A stretch of 32,476 nucleotides of DNA from Halomonas organivorans (lineage in GTDB: Bacteria > Pseudomonadota > Gammaproteobacteria > Pseudomonadales > Halomonadaceae), in NCBI RefSeq assembly GCF_014192055.1, contig NZ_JACHXM010000005.1, positions 1-32,476 on the forward strand. The letters are read 5' to 3'. Both the position numbers and the translations under genes were made by a program. This document shows positions 17,675-25,499 of the stretch, piece by piece (the first letter of the stretch is position 1; each line of letters starts with the position of its first letter). The notes below the pieces were generated by a model. It did no database searches. It saw only the letters and a list, made by a program, of their open reading frames with translations, and had not been told where the DNA came from.

Positions 17675-19504
17675 ATGACGGACTTCCATCACTGGTGGTC
17701 GAGGAAATCCATGCTTCGCCGTGTCGTGCGGCTGTGGACCAGGTGGAGGGAAAAGTCGGCCTTTCGCCGTGCTCTGCCGGCGTCGGCGGACCTCGCGCTC
17801 GTCCAGCGCCGTCACCATGAAAGCGAGCAGCGCTTTCGCGCCCTGCTGGAGAGCCTGCCTCGGGTAGCGGTCCAGGGCTACGATCGCGACCGGCGGGTGA
17901 TCTACTGGAACGAGGCCAGCGTTCGTCTGTATGGCTATCCGGCCGAGGAGGCGATGGGGCAACTGCTGGAGGACCTGATCATCCCGGAGCCTATGCGCCA
18001 GCCGGTCATCGATGCCCATCGGGCCTGGATCACGGAAGGCAAGGAGATTCCCGCCGACGAGCTCGAGCTGCGCCACCGCAGCGGCGAGGCCGTGCCGGTG
18101 TTCTCCCACCATGTGATGCTCGGCGAGCATACCGCGTCGCCGCTGATGTTCTGCGTCGACGTCGATCTATCGGACCAGAAGCGGGCCCACCGTGACCTGG
18201 CGTTCGCCACTCACTTCGATCGCCTGACCCATCTTCCCAATCGTCAGGCCTTCGAGGCCGATCTCGACGAGCTGCTGGAGCACTGCCGGCGACAGGGCCA
18301 GGGGCTGGCCGTGCTCTATCTGGATATCGATCATTTCGTCGAGATCAACGATGCACTGGGCTATGCCCAGGGCGATCAGCTTCTGATCGAGCTGACCCGC
18401 CGGCTGCGCCGCCAGCAGCGTAGCCGAGATCTGATGTCGCGGGTGTCCGGTGACGAGTTCGTGATGGCCTGTCCCGAGATCGGGCACGAGCAGGAAGCTC
18501 GTGTTCTGGCCGAACGGATTCGGGCGCTCTTCCACCAGCCCTTCGTCCTGGATGGCGGCGAACGTATCGTGACGGCGAGCCTGGGCATCAGCCTCTTTCC
18601 GGCGCACGGCATGTCGGCTCGTGAGTTGATCCGCAACGCCGACGTGGCCAAGAATCGAGCCAAGCTGGATGGTCGGGGAGGGCTGCAGTATTTCAAGCAG
18701 CACTTCCACGACGAGCTGGTACGTCAGCACCGCCTGGCCGAGGGCTTGGAGCGTGCCATCGCCAACCGGGAGCTCAGCCTGCACTATCAGCCTCAGGTGT
18801 CCACTGTGAACGGGCGAATCGAGAATCTCGAGGCCTTGCTGCGCTGGTATCCCGCCGACGGCGAGTCGGTGTCGCCGGCCGAGTTCATCCCCTTGGCCGA
18901 GCGGACGGGGCTGATCGAGCGCCTGGGCGAGTGGGCGATGGAGGAGGCCTGCCGCCAGCAGGCCGCCTGGCGTGCCGCGGGTATCGTGGATCTGCGCATC
19001 GACCTCAACCTCTCCGGGCGACAGGTACTGGCGGCGGATGGCCTGGAGCGCTTCGAGGCCTGTGTGATGCGTCATGGGCTTCGTCCGCAGGATGTCGGCA
19101 TCGAGCTGACCGAGAACGTGCTGATCGAGGCGGATGACCGGATTCTGGCCAAGCTTCGTCGCCTCTATCATCGTGGTGTGCGCATCGCCATCGATGACTT
19201 CGGCACCGGCTACTCGTCGCTGAGCTACCTCAAGCATTTTCCGGTTACCGCGTTGAAGGTCGATCGCACCTTCGTTCGCGATGCGCCCCAGCAGCCGGAG
19301 GATCGCGCCATCATGGAAGCGGCGATCTTCATCGGTCACCGGCTGGGCCTGGAGGTGGTCGCAGAAGGGGTGGAGACCGGCGAACAGCTCGCGCTATTGC
19401 GCGAGATGCGCTGCGATCTGGTGCAGGGGTTCTATTTCTATCCGCCGCTGCCGGCCGCCGAGGTGTTTCCGTTGCTGGTGGCGCCATCTGCCACTCCCCA
19501 CTGA
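17675..19504 (+). CDS. PAS-GGDEF-EAL c-di-GMP turnover protein
   Basis: 609 aa, no convincing membrane helix. Order: a basic N-terminal segment, a PAS domain about 48-170 (FRALLESLPRVAVQGYDRDR; YWNEASVRLYGYPAEEAMGQ), a GGDEF domain about 175-335, and an EAL domain about 350-600. The signature is SGDEF (258-262) rather than GGDEF; Ser at the first place occurs in active cyclases. The inhibitory site RxxD (R249, D252) is intact. The phosphodiesterase residues appear complete: EAL 386-388, NLSG, ELTEN, DDFGTGYSS starting D507, KVDRTF, AEGVET and QGFYFYPP. The protein may therefore both make and degrade c-di-GMP, or the GGDEF part may regulate the EAL part. AGAGAG at 17663-17668 precedes ATG 17675. 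Confidence 0.93.
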   Translation: MTDFHHWWSRKSMLRRVVRLWTRWREKSAFRRALPASADLALVQRRHHESEQRFRALLESLPRVAVQGYDRDRRVIYWNEASVRLYGYPAEEAMGQLLEDLIIPEPMRQPVIDAHRAWITEGKEIPADELELRHRSGEAVPVFSHHVMLGEHTASPLMFCVDVDLSDQKRAHRDLAFATHFDRLTHLPNRQAFEADLDELLEHCRRQGQGLAVLYLDIDHFVEINDALGYAQGDQLLIELTRRLRRQQRSRDLMSRVSGDEFVMACPEIGHEQEARVLAERIRALFHQPFVLDGGERIVTASLGISLFPAHGMSARELIRNADVAKNRAKLDGRGGLQYFKQHFHDELVRQHRLAEGLERAIANRELSLHYQPQVSTVNGRIENLEALLRWYPADGESVSPAEFIPLAERTGLIERLGEWAMEEACRQQAAWRAAGIVDLRIDLNLSGRQVLAADGLERFEACVMRHGLRPQDVGIELTENVLIEADDRILAKLRRLYHRGVRIAIDDFGTGYSSLSYLKHFPVTALKVDRTFVRDAPQQPEDRAIMEAAIFIGHRLGLEVVAEGVETGEQLALLREMRCDLVQGFYFYPPLPAAEVFPLLVAPSATPH

Positions 19505-19560
19505 GTCGGAGCCCGACTTCGCGTAGAATGGAGCGCCCTCGATGACCACCGCGGAGCCTC

Positions 19561-20901
19561 GTGTTGCGAACCGACGCTACTTCTTCTTCGCTGGGCCTGG
19601 CGCTGTGGCGCCAGACCTGGCCCATGGCCATCGGCGTACTGTCGCTGCTGGGTTTTCAACTGATCGACAGCGCCTTCATTGCCCGGTTGGGCACCGCATC
19701 GCTGGCCGCCCAGTCTTTCACCTTCCCGCTTTCCTTCCTGATCATCGGCGTCCAGGTGGGCATGGGCATCGCGATCGCCGCGCTGATTTCACGCGCCCTG
19801 GGCGCCGGCGAAACAGACCGTGCCAGGCGCCTGGGCAGCCTGGTGCTGCTTGTCGGGACGCTGGTCATCGCGGCCCTGGCGCTGGGGCTGTGGGCGATCC
19901 AGGCGCCGGTCTTCCGGCGCCTTGGCGCGGCGCCGGAAGCGCTCGGGCTGATCCGCGACTACTGGGGGCCGCAGCTCGTTGCCGCTTGGCTCGGCGCCTT
20001 GCTCTACTTCGGCTATAGCCTGTTTCGCGCCCATGGCAATACCCGCCTGCCGGGAACCCTGATGGTGGTGACCAGCCTGGCCAACCTGATGCTCGATCCG
20101 CTGCTGATCTTCGGCATCGGCGACTGGCCGGGCCTGGGGCTGGCCGGAGCGCCCTGGGCCACGGTGCTGGCCTTTCTGCTGGGGCTCGTGACGCTGGGAG
20201 CGCGCTTGTCGGGGCGGGGCTGGTTGGCTGCGGATGGGCTCCGCGAGGAGTCGCGGCAGTCGCTCAGGCCGTTCCTCGGCATCGCCGGTCCGGCCATGAT
20301 CGGGCAGTTGATGCCGCCGCTCGCCGCCATGCTGGCGATCTCGATCGTCGCGCGACTCGGAGAGTCCGAAGTGGCGGCCTGGGGCTTGATCAGTCGCCTC
20401 GAGACCGTCTCGTTGATGGCCGTGCTGGCGATGACCATGTCGCTGCCGCCTTGGCTTGGGCGCTGCTATGGCGCGGGCGACTGGCCCCAGGTGCATCGTC
20501 TGATGCGTCTGGCGCTGCGAGTGGCGGTTTTCTGGCAGCTGGCTCTGGGGCTATCGCTGGCGCTGGCCGCCCCCTGGGTCGCAGCGGCCCTGGCCGGCAC
20601 CGCTGAAGTGCGTTCGGACCTGGCCATCCTGGTGCGCTGCCTGCCGCCAAGCTACGCCGCCCTCGGCGTGTGCATGCTGGTGGTCTCCGCCGGCAATGCC
20701 CTGGGGTGGCCGCTGCGCGCGATGATGATGTCCGCCGCGCGACTGTTCGCCTTCTACCTGCCATGCCTGGGGTTGGGGGCCTGGCTGGGCGGCCTGATGG
20801 GCCTGACCCTGGGGGCCGCAGTCGGCAACCTGCTGGCCGGGCTGGGGGCCTGGGGGCTGCTGCGGCGGACCCTCGCCAGCCCGCGGCGCCAGGCGATATA
20901 A
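19561..20901 (+). CDS. MATE family efflux transporter
   Basis: 446 aa with about twelve hydrophobic helices, the size and layout of multidrug and toxin extrusion antiporters driven by Na+ or H+. Recognisable parts are WPMAIGVLSLLGFQLIDSAF, IARLGTASLAAQSFTFPLSF and GMGIAIAALISRALGAGE near the N-terminus and the repeated half from LRPFLGIAGPAMIGQLMPP. The start is GTG 19561 with GCGGAG at 19551-19556 upstream; TTG 19564 is the next codon and an alternative. It lies 56 bases after the c-di-GMP gene. The substrate cannot be told from sequence. Confidence 0.92.
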   Translation: MLRTDATSSSLGLALWRQTWPMAIGVLSLLGFQLIDSAFIARLGTASLAAQSFTFPLSFLIIGVQVGMGIAIAALISRALGAGETDRARRLGSLVLLVGTLVIAALALGLWAIQAPVFRRLGAAPEALGLIRDYWGPQLVAAWLGALLYFGYSLFRAHGNTRLPGTLMVVTSLANLMLDPLLIFGIGDWPGLGLAGAPWATVLAFLLGLVTLGARLSGRGWLAADGLREESRQSLRPFLGIAGPAMIGQLMPPLAAMLAISIVARLGESEVAAWGLISRLETVSLMAVLAMTMSLPPWLGRCYGAGDWPQVHRLMRLALRVAVFWQLALGLSLALAAPWVAAALAGTAEVRSDLAILVRCLPPSYAALGVCMLVVSAGNALGWPLRAMMMSAARLFAFYLPCLGLGAWLGGLMGLTLGAAVGNLLAGLGAWGLLRRTLASPRRQAI

Positions 20902-21121
20902 TGCTTGTGGTTGTTTTTCCTGTTTTGTGGAGTTTTTTTGGTGGTTTAGGATAAATATAATCCATAATTTGAACTCATCGTGTGGTTTTTGTCTTAAAAA
21001 TAGATAAATCGACTGATTTTGCTCTCCTATACTCTGCTCCACGTAACGCGTCCGGCCAGCGCCGGGCGTCATCGTTCCCGCGACCATCCAGCGCGATCAA
21101 CAAGAGCAGGGGAGTGAGAGC
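20902..21121 (+). promoter_or_regulatory. AT-rich leader of dadA with a -10-like element
   Basis: This 220-base gap has an AT-rich core from about 20910 to 21035, in sharp contrast to the surrounding DNA. TATACT at 21028-21033 is a good -10 element, but no matching -35 lies 16-18 bp upstream, which suits an activator-dependent promoter. DadA promoters in other bacteria respond to Lrp, which binds AT-rich DNA; that link is an inference here. No T-tailed hairpin for the MATE gene is visible. Confidence 0.45.
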
Positions 21122-22381
21122 ATGAAGGTATTGATTCTCGGCAGCGGCGTCGTCGGCGTCACCAGCGCCTACTACCTGGCCCGCCAGGGCCATGAGGTCA
21201 CCGTGGTGGACCGCCAGCCGGCGCCGGCCATGGAGACCAGCTACGGCAACGCCGGCCAGGTCTCCTTCGGCTTTTCCTCGCCCTGGGCCGCCCCGGGCAT
21301 TCCCCAGAAGGCGGTCAAGTGGATGTTCCAGGAGCATGCGCCGCTGAAGATCCAGCCGCGGATGGATCCGACCATGGCGCGCTTCATGATGAAGATGTTC
21401 GGCAACTGTAACGCCGAGCGCTATGCGGTGAACAAGGAGCGCATGGTGCGCATCGCCGAGCACAGCCGGGCCTGCATCGACGCCCTGCGGGCCGAGACCG
21501 GTATCCGCTACGAGGATCGCCAGCGCGGCCTGCTGCAGCTGTTCCGCCATGACAGCCAGGTCGAGGCCGTGGCCAAGGACATGAAGGTGCTCGAGCAGTG
21601 CGGCGTGCGCCATCGCCTGCTCGGCGCCGAGGAAATTGCCGGGGTGGAGCCGGCCCTGGCTCGGGTGCCCGGCAAGTTCGTCGGCGGCCTGCACCTGCCC
21701 GACGACCAGACCGGCGACTGTCACCTGTTCACCAATCGGTTGGCCGACCATTGCCGCGAGCGCCTGGGCGTCGAGTTCCGCTTCAACGTCGACATCCAGC
21801 GCATTCGCCGCGGCAATGCCGGTATCGAGGGCGTGATCACCAGCGCCGGCGAACTCACCGCCGATGCCTACGTGGTCTGCCTGGGGAGCTACTCGCCGTT
21901 CCTGGTCAAGGACCTGGGCATTCGTCTGCCGATCTACCCGGTCAAGGGCTACAGCCTGACCGTGCCGGTCATCGACGATGGCGGAGCGCCCCAGTCCACG
22001 GTGATGGACGAGACCTACAAGGTGGCGATCTCGCGCTTCGACGACCGTATTCGGGTGGGCGGCACCGCCGAGCTGGCGGGCCATGACCTGAGCCTGCCGG
22101 AGAAGCGCCGGGCGACCATCGACATGGTGGTGCGCGATGTCTTCCCCGAGGGCGGCGACGTCGACCGCGCCGAGTTCTGGAGCGGGCTGCGCCCGATGAC
22201 GCCGGATTCCACGCCGATCGTCGGCGCCACCCGCTACGACAACCTGTGGCTCAATACCGGTCACGGCACCCTGGGCTGGACCATGAGCTGTGGCAGCGCC
22301 CAACTGCTCTCCGATCTGATGGCGGCCGAATCGCCGCGCATCGACCCACAAGGCCTCGACGTGTCTCGCTACGCGGCCTGA
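21122..22381 (+). CDS. dadA: D-amino acid dehydrogenase
   Basis: The product (419 aa) oxidises D-amino acids, mainly D-alanine, to 2-oxo acids at the inner membrane and passes electrons to quinones. The FAD Rossmann motif is [20 protein letters not shown] with G7, G9 and G12. The family signatures [20 protein letters not shown] and [18 protein letters not shown] follow, with [19 protein letters not shown] at the FAD-binding C-terminus. Length is slightly below the 430-434 aa of E. coli and Pseudomonas forms. AGGGGAG at 21108-21114 precedes ATG 21122. No alanine racemase gene is adjacent, unlike the classical dadAX operon. Confidence 0.95.
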   Translation: MKVLILGSGVVGVTSAYYLARQGHEVTVVDRQPAPAMETSYGNAGQVSFGFSSPWAAPGIPQKAVKWMFQEHAPLKIQPRMDPTMARFMMKMFGNCNAERYAVNKERMVRIAEHSRACIDALRAETGIRYEDRQRGLLQLFRHDSQVEAVAKDMKVLEQCGVRHRLLGAEEIAGVEPALARVPGKFVGGLHLPDDQTGDCHLFTNRLADHCRERLGVEFRFNVDIQRIRRGNAGIEGVITSAGELTADAYVVCLGSYSPFLVKDLGIRLPIYPVKGYSLTVPVIDDGGAPQSTVMDETYKVAISRFDDRIRVGGTAELAGHDLSLPEKRRATIDMVVRDVFPEGGDVDRAEFWSGLRPMTPDSTPIVGATRYDNLWLNTGHGTLGWTMSCGSAQLLSDLMAAESPRIDPQGLDVSRYAA

Positions 22382-22408
22382 CGCGCCCGGGCGCTTCCCG
22401 GCAACGTC

Positions 22409-22443
22409 AACGGCCCGCGGCTTTGCCGCGGGCCGTTCTCGTT
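22409..22443 (+). terminator. Intrinsic terminator of dadA
   Basis: A perfect 13-bp stem (22409-22421 with 22425-22437) with a TTT loop is followed by TCTCGTT. It lies 27 bases after the dadA stop. Confidence 0.85.
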
Positions 22444-22730
22444 CGGGCAAACGGGGTGGTATGGAAAAAAAGCGGCTCTTCGTGGGTGCCCAATTCATTG
22501 GGCGAAAGGCGCCGACGGGCGTCCGGCGGAGATCCGACAGCGGTGCAACTGTAGCCGCCGCTGCGCGGTGGATCGCCGAGGCGTCGGAACGGCTCTGAAG
22601 AGCCCTTGTATGTTGGAAATGACCCAACACCGGCTATGGAGAAGACTTGCCGGGGTGGAAGGGCGAAGAGCCTCCCCATCATGCCGAATCGGGCCGTGCA
22701 GTGGCTTCGCGTTGATCTGCGATGAATCAC
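22444..22730. other. Hairpin-rich intergenic element, candidate structured RNA
   Basis: This stretch lies between the terminators of two convergent genes and has no convincing coding sequence. At least six short hairpins can be read: 22488-22503, 22510-22528, 22538-22563, 22591-22604 (near-perfect palindrome GGCTCTGAAGAGCC), 22611-22629 and 22630-22653. The octamer GGCTCTTC occurs at 22474-22481, and its complement GAAGAGCC occurs at 22597-22604 and 22665-22672, so distant parts can pair. On the - strand the left end is a T7 run (22471-22465) just after GAAGAGCCGC, as at an RNA 3' end. I match it to no named RNA family with confidence. Confidence 0.4.
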
Positions 22731-22761
22731 AAAAAACGCCCGGGCCGTGAGGCCCGGGCGT
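22731..22761 (-). terminator. Intrinsic terminator of the aromatic aminotransferase gene
   Basis: Read on the - strand, a perfect 11-bp stem (22761-22751 with 22746-22736) has a 4-base loop and runs into T6 (22736-22731). It begins 25 bases after the aminotransferase stop. Confidence 0.9.
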
Positions 22762-22786
22762 CATGTTACCGAACGGAGGTGGTCGT

Positions 22787-23977
22787 TCAGTCGTTGACCG
22801 CGGCGATCGCCTTGGCCAGGTAGGGAAGGTTCTCCTGGGAGAAGCCGGCCACGTTGGCGCGACCCGAGCGCACCATGTAGATGCTGAACTCGTCACGCAG
22901 GCGGTCGACCTGCTCCGGCGTCAGGCCGGTGTAGGAGAACATGCCGCGCTGCTCGGCCACGTGGGCGTACTTCTGGTCCAGGCCGTAGGGCTTCAGGGCC
23001 TCGACGAACTCGCGGCGCAGGGTGTTGATGCGGTCGCGCATCTCGGTGAGCTCCTCGCCCCAGGTCGCGGTCAGCGCGTCGGAGTGCAGGATCTCGGAGA
23101 CGATGGCGCCGCCGTGGGCCGGCGGGTTGGAGTAGTTCTCGCGGGCGACGATGGCCACCTGGGAGCGAACGTTCTCCTTCTGCTCGGCGTCCTTGGCGAC
23201 CATGATCAAGCAGCCGGTACGCTCGCAGTAGATGCCGAAGTTCTTCGAGCAGGAGCTGGTGATGATCACCTCGTCGAGGTTCTCGGCCAGCAGGCGGGGC
23301 GCGAAGGCGTCCTCGTCCAGGCCCTCGCCGAAGCCCTGGTAGGCGAAGTCGACCAGCGGCAGCAGCTTGCGCTCCTTGAGCACCTCCAGCACCTGTTGCC
23401 ACTGGTCGCGGGACAGATCGAAGCCGGTCGGGTTGTGGCAGCAGGCGTGCAGCAGCACCACGTCACCCTCGGGAATCTGCTTCAGCGCCGCCAGCATGCC
23501 GTCGAAGTCGAGGCGGTTGTCGGCATCGACGTAGGGGTACTTCTTCAGCGTGATGCCCGCCGCCGGGAAGATGCCCAGGTGGTTCGGCCAGGTCGGGTCG
23601 CTGACCCAGACGTCCTTGCCCGGCAGCTGGGTGGCGATGAAGTCGGCTGCCAGGCGCAGGGCGCCGGTACCGCCCGGCGACTGGGTGGCGCTGGCGCGGC
23701 CGGCCTCGAGCACCGGCGAGCCCTTGCCCAGCACCAGCGGCAGGATCACCTCGCCGTAGGCCGGGTCGCCGTGAGAACCGATGTAGGTCTTGGTGGTCTC
23801 GTTCTTGAGCAGCAGGGCCTCGGCATCCTTGACCGCGCGCATCACCGGGGTATTGCCCTGGGCGTCGCGATAGACCCCGACACCGAGATCGACCTTCTGA
23901 GGATTGGTGTCCTTCTTGAAGGCCTCGATGAGCCCGAGGATGGCATCCCCGGGAACCCGCTCAATTCGTTCGAACAT
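22787..23977 (-). CDS. tyrB: Aromatic amino acid aminotransferase (TyrB/PhhC type)
   Basis: 396 aa, class I PLP aminotransferase of the aspartate/tyrosine group, exchanging amino groups between aromatic amino acids and 2-oxoglutarate. The start MFERIERVPGDAILGLIEAF, PVDLGVGVYRD-like stretch (here VDLGVGVYRDAQGNTP), HACCHNPTGFD and SSCSKNFGIYCERTG (PLP lysine K245) identify it. It is the third gene of phhA-phhB-tyrB, matching the Pseudomonas phhABC operon, so its role is probably tyrosine breakdown to 4-hydroxyphenylpyruvate. The start codon abuts the phhB stop (TAAATG), which suggests coupled translation. By sequence alone, an aspartate aminotransferase role is not excluded. Confidence 0.93.
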   Translation of the reverse strand: MFERIERVPGDAILGLIEAFKKDTNPQKVDLGVGVYRDAQGNTPVMRAVKDAEALLLKNETTKTYIGSHGDPAYGEVILPLVLGKGSPVLEAGRASATQSPGGTGALRLAADFIATQLPGKDVWVSDPTWPNHLGIFPAAGITLKKYPYVDADNRLDFDGMLAALKQIPEGDVVLLHACCHNPTGFDLSRDQWQQVLEVLKERKLLPLVDFAYQGFGEGLDEDAFAPRLLAENLDEVIITSSCSKNFGIYCERTGCLIMVAKDAEQKENVRSQVAIVARENYSNPPAHGGAIVSEILHSDALTATWGEELTEMRDRINTLRREFVEALKPYGLDQKYAHVAEQRGMFSYTGLTPEQVDRLRDEFSIYMVRSGRANVAGFSQENLPYLAKAIAAVND

Positions 23978-24316
23978 TTACTTCGCTACCTCGTCGGTTC
24001 TGGCGGCTAGGATGAAATCGTTCTTGTGCAGGCCCTTCATCTCGTGGGACCACCAGGTCACGGTGACCTTGCCCCATTCGGTCAACAGGGCGGGGTGGTG
24101 ACCCGCTTCCTCGGCGATCTCGCCGACCGCGTTGGTGAACGCCAGGGCCTGCCGGAAGTTGCGGAACGTGAAGACCCGCTCCAGCTGCATGATGCCATCG
24201 CGCTCGACGATCTGCCACTCGGGGATGTCGCGGCGATACTGTTCGATCTCGCTCTCGGTGACGTGGGGGGCGTCCCAGCTGCAGGCCTCGCACTGCTGTT
24301 CGGAAAGCTCGCTCAT
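23978..24316 (-). CDS. phhB: 4a-hydroxytetrahydrobiopterin dehydratase
   Basis: 112 aa. PhhB (pterin-4a-carbinolamine dehydratase) regenerates the pterin cofactor after each PhhA turnover. The conserved stretches are [57 protein letters not shown] and [14 protein letters not shown], with the active-site histidines in GHHP and WWSH. I chose the start at 24316 ([17 protein letters not shown]) because AGGAG lies 6-7 bases upstream on the - strand; a longer in-frame reading would add 21 residues unlike the family. It lies 74 bases after phhA. Confidence 0.96.
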   Translation of the reverse strand: MSELSEQQCEACSWDAPHVTESEIEQYRRDIPEWQIVERDGIMQLERVFTFRNFRQALAFTNAVGEIAEEAGHHPALLTEWGKVTVTWWSHEMKGLHKNDFILAARTDEVAK

Positions 24317-24390
24317 GATGACTCCTGGTTGTCGTTGGGTGGTACGGAAAGGGGTTGGGGCGATCGCTCGCCGGGTCAAGGGACGAGCGC

Positions 24391-25215
24391 TCAGGCGCTG
24401 GCGGCCTCGGTCGGCTTGGGTTTGGGCGGGAAGCGCGGCTCGAACAGGCCGAGCGCCATGGCCTCGTGCACCATGCCCATGATGTCGCGGCCCGCCAGAT
24501 CGTGCAGCGTTTCGAGACTGTCCAGCACGTAGTAGAGCGGCTGCAGGATGTCGATGCGGTAGGGGGTGCGCAGCGCGTCCAGGGGGGCGAAGGGCGCGTG
24601 CACCGGGGTGTCCGACAGGGCGTGCAGGGTCTCCTTGGGCGAGGAGATGATGCCGCCGCCGTACAGGCGCCGACCCTCGGGGGTGTCGACCAGGCCGAAC
24701 TCCACGGTCATCCAGTACAGCCGCGCCAGGTAGACCCGCTCCTTGGGGGTGGCGTCGAGCCCCAGGCGGCCGTAGGTGGCGGTGAACTCGGCGAACGCCG
24801 GATTGGTCAGCATCGGGCAGTGGCCGAAGATCTCGTGGAAGATGTCCGGTTCCTGCAGGTAGTCGAGTTCTTCCGGGGTGCGGATGAAGGTGGCCACCGG
24901 GAAGCGACGGTTGGCCAGCAGTTCGAAGAAGGTGTCGAAGGGGATCAAGGCCGGCACTTGAGCCGTCTCCCAGCCGGTGGCCTCGCGCAGCACGGCGTCG
25001 ACCTCGGCGAGCTGGGGAATGCGATCGACCGGCAGCGCCAGTCGCTGCATGCCGTCAAGGTACTCCTGGCAGACTCGGCCCGGCAGCAGTGCTACCTGGC
25101 GCTCCATCAGCGTGCGCCAGGTGGCGTTCTCCTGTTCGCTCCAGGCGATGTGGCCGTCGGCATCCGGCATTCTGGCCTGATAGGCCGTCTTCTTGGGGGC
25201 GCTCTGAGCCTTCAT
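24391..25215 (-). CDS. phhA: Phenylalanine 4-monooxygenase
   Basis: The product (274 aa) hydroxylates phenylalanine to tyrosine with O2, non-haem iron and a tetrahydropterin. The iron ligands are H127 and H132 ([15 protein letters not shown]) and E172 ([12 protein letters not shown]). The single catalytic domain is the bacterial monomeric form, close to 262 aa in Pseudomonas. GGGAGA a few bases upstream of the ATG at 25215 is the binding site. It is first of three genes that make tyrosine, recycle the cofactor and deaminate the product. Two TyrR-type boxes lie 122 and 204 bases upstream, so induction by aromatic amino acids through PhhR is likely. Confidence 0.98.
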   Translation of the reverse strand: MKAQSAPKKTAYQARMPDADGHIAWSEQENATWRTLMERQVALLPGRVCQEYLDGMQRLALPVDRIPQLAEVDAVLREATGWETAQVPALIPFDTFFELLANRRFPVATFIRTPEELDYLQEPDIFHEIFGHCPMLTNPAFAEFTATYGRLGLDATPKERVYLARLYWMTVEFGLVDTPEGRRLYGGGIISSPKETLHALSDTPVHAPFAPLDALRTPYRIDILQPLYYVLDSLETLHDLAGRDIMGMVHEAMALGLFEPRFPPKPKPTEAASA

Positions 25216-25336
25216 GGGGTCTCCCGTGGCGAATTTGGGGTTGTCGTTGCCTCAAGGGAATGACCGCAGTCTATGCAGGGGCGGCGGCGCTTGGGGGCCG
25301 GCGAGAAGAAAATGCGCGGCGGCGGAGCGTGCCAGC

Positions 25337-25354
25337 TGTAAAGAAAATGTGACA
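25337..25354. promoter_or_regulatory. TyrR/PhhR box 1
   Basis: TGTAAA-N6-GTGACA at 25337-25354 matches the TyrR-box form TGTAAA-N6-TTTACA in 10 of 12 defined places. It lies in the gap between phhA and phhR, 122 bases from the phhA start. A second box of the same sequence lies downstream in inverted orientation. Confidence 0.75.
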
Positions 25355-25418
25355 AAAGGGCCGCGTCTCGCTGCCGCGCGTCGAAAGCTCGCTGCCATCG
25401 GCGTTGTCGGGCAGGTCT

Positions 25419-25436
25419 TGTCACGTTATCTTTACA
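25419..25436. promoter_or_regulatory. TyrR/PhhR box 2
   Basis: TGTCAC-N6-TTTACA at 25419-25436 is, read on the - strand, TGTAAA-N6-GTGACA: the same half-sites as box 1. Centres are 82 bp apart. It lies 63 bases upstream of the phhR start, so it may serve autoregulation of phhR as well as joint activation of phhA. Confidence 0.75.
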
Positions 25437-25499
25437 CCGGAGTCACGCCGGCCTGACGCTTTCCTGGCGGGCGGCCCATTTGCTTTCTTCGAGTTCTTC

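Noticed and set aside
22444..22600. Cobalamin or other known riboswitch
   Set aside because: GGTGCAACTGTAG recalled parts of the B12 riboswitch, but the B12 box and the usual stems are absent, and no gene follows in the right orientation (both flanking genes converge).
22407..22730. 107-codon open reading frame on the - strand between tyrB and dadA
   Set aside because: It starts inside the hairpin region, has no ribosome binding site and reads through the stem of the dadA terminator. Its base pattern follows hairpins rather than codons. I treat it as a by-product of a structured element.
25310..25335. Sigma-54 promoter for phhA (TGGCACG on the - strand at 25333-25327)
   Set aside because: The -24 half is perfect, but the GC of the -12 half is not at the required spacing (CG at that place), so it does not form a canonical -24/-12 pair.
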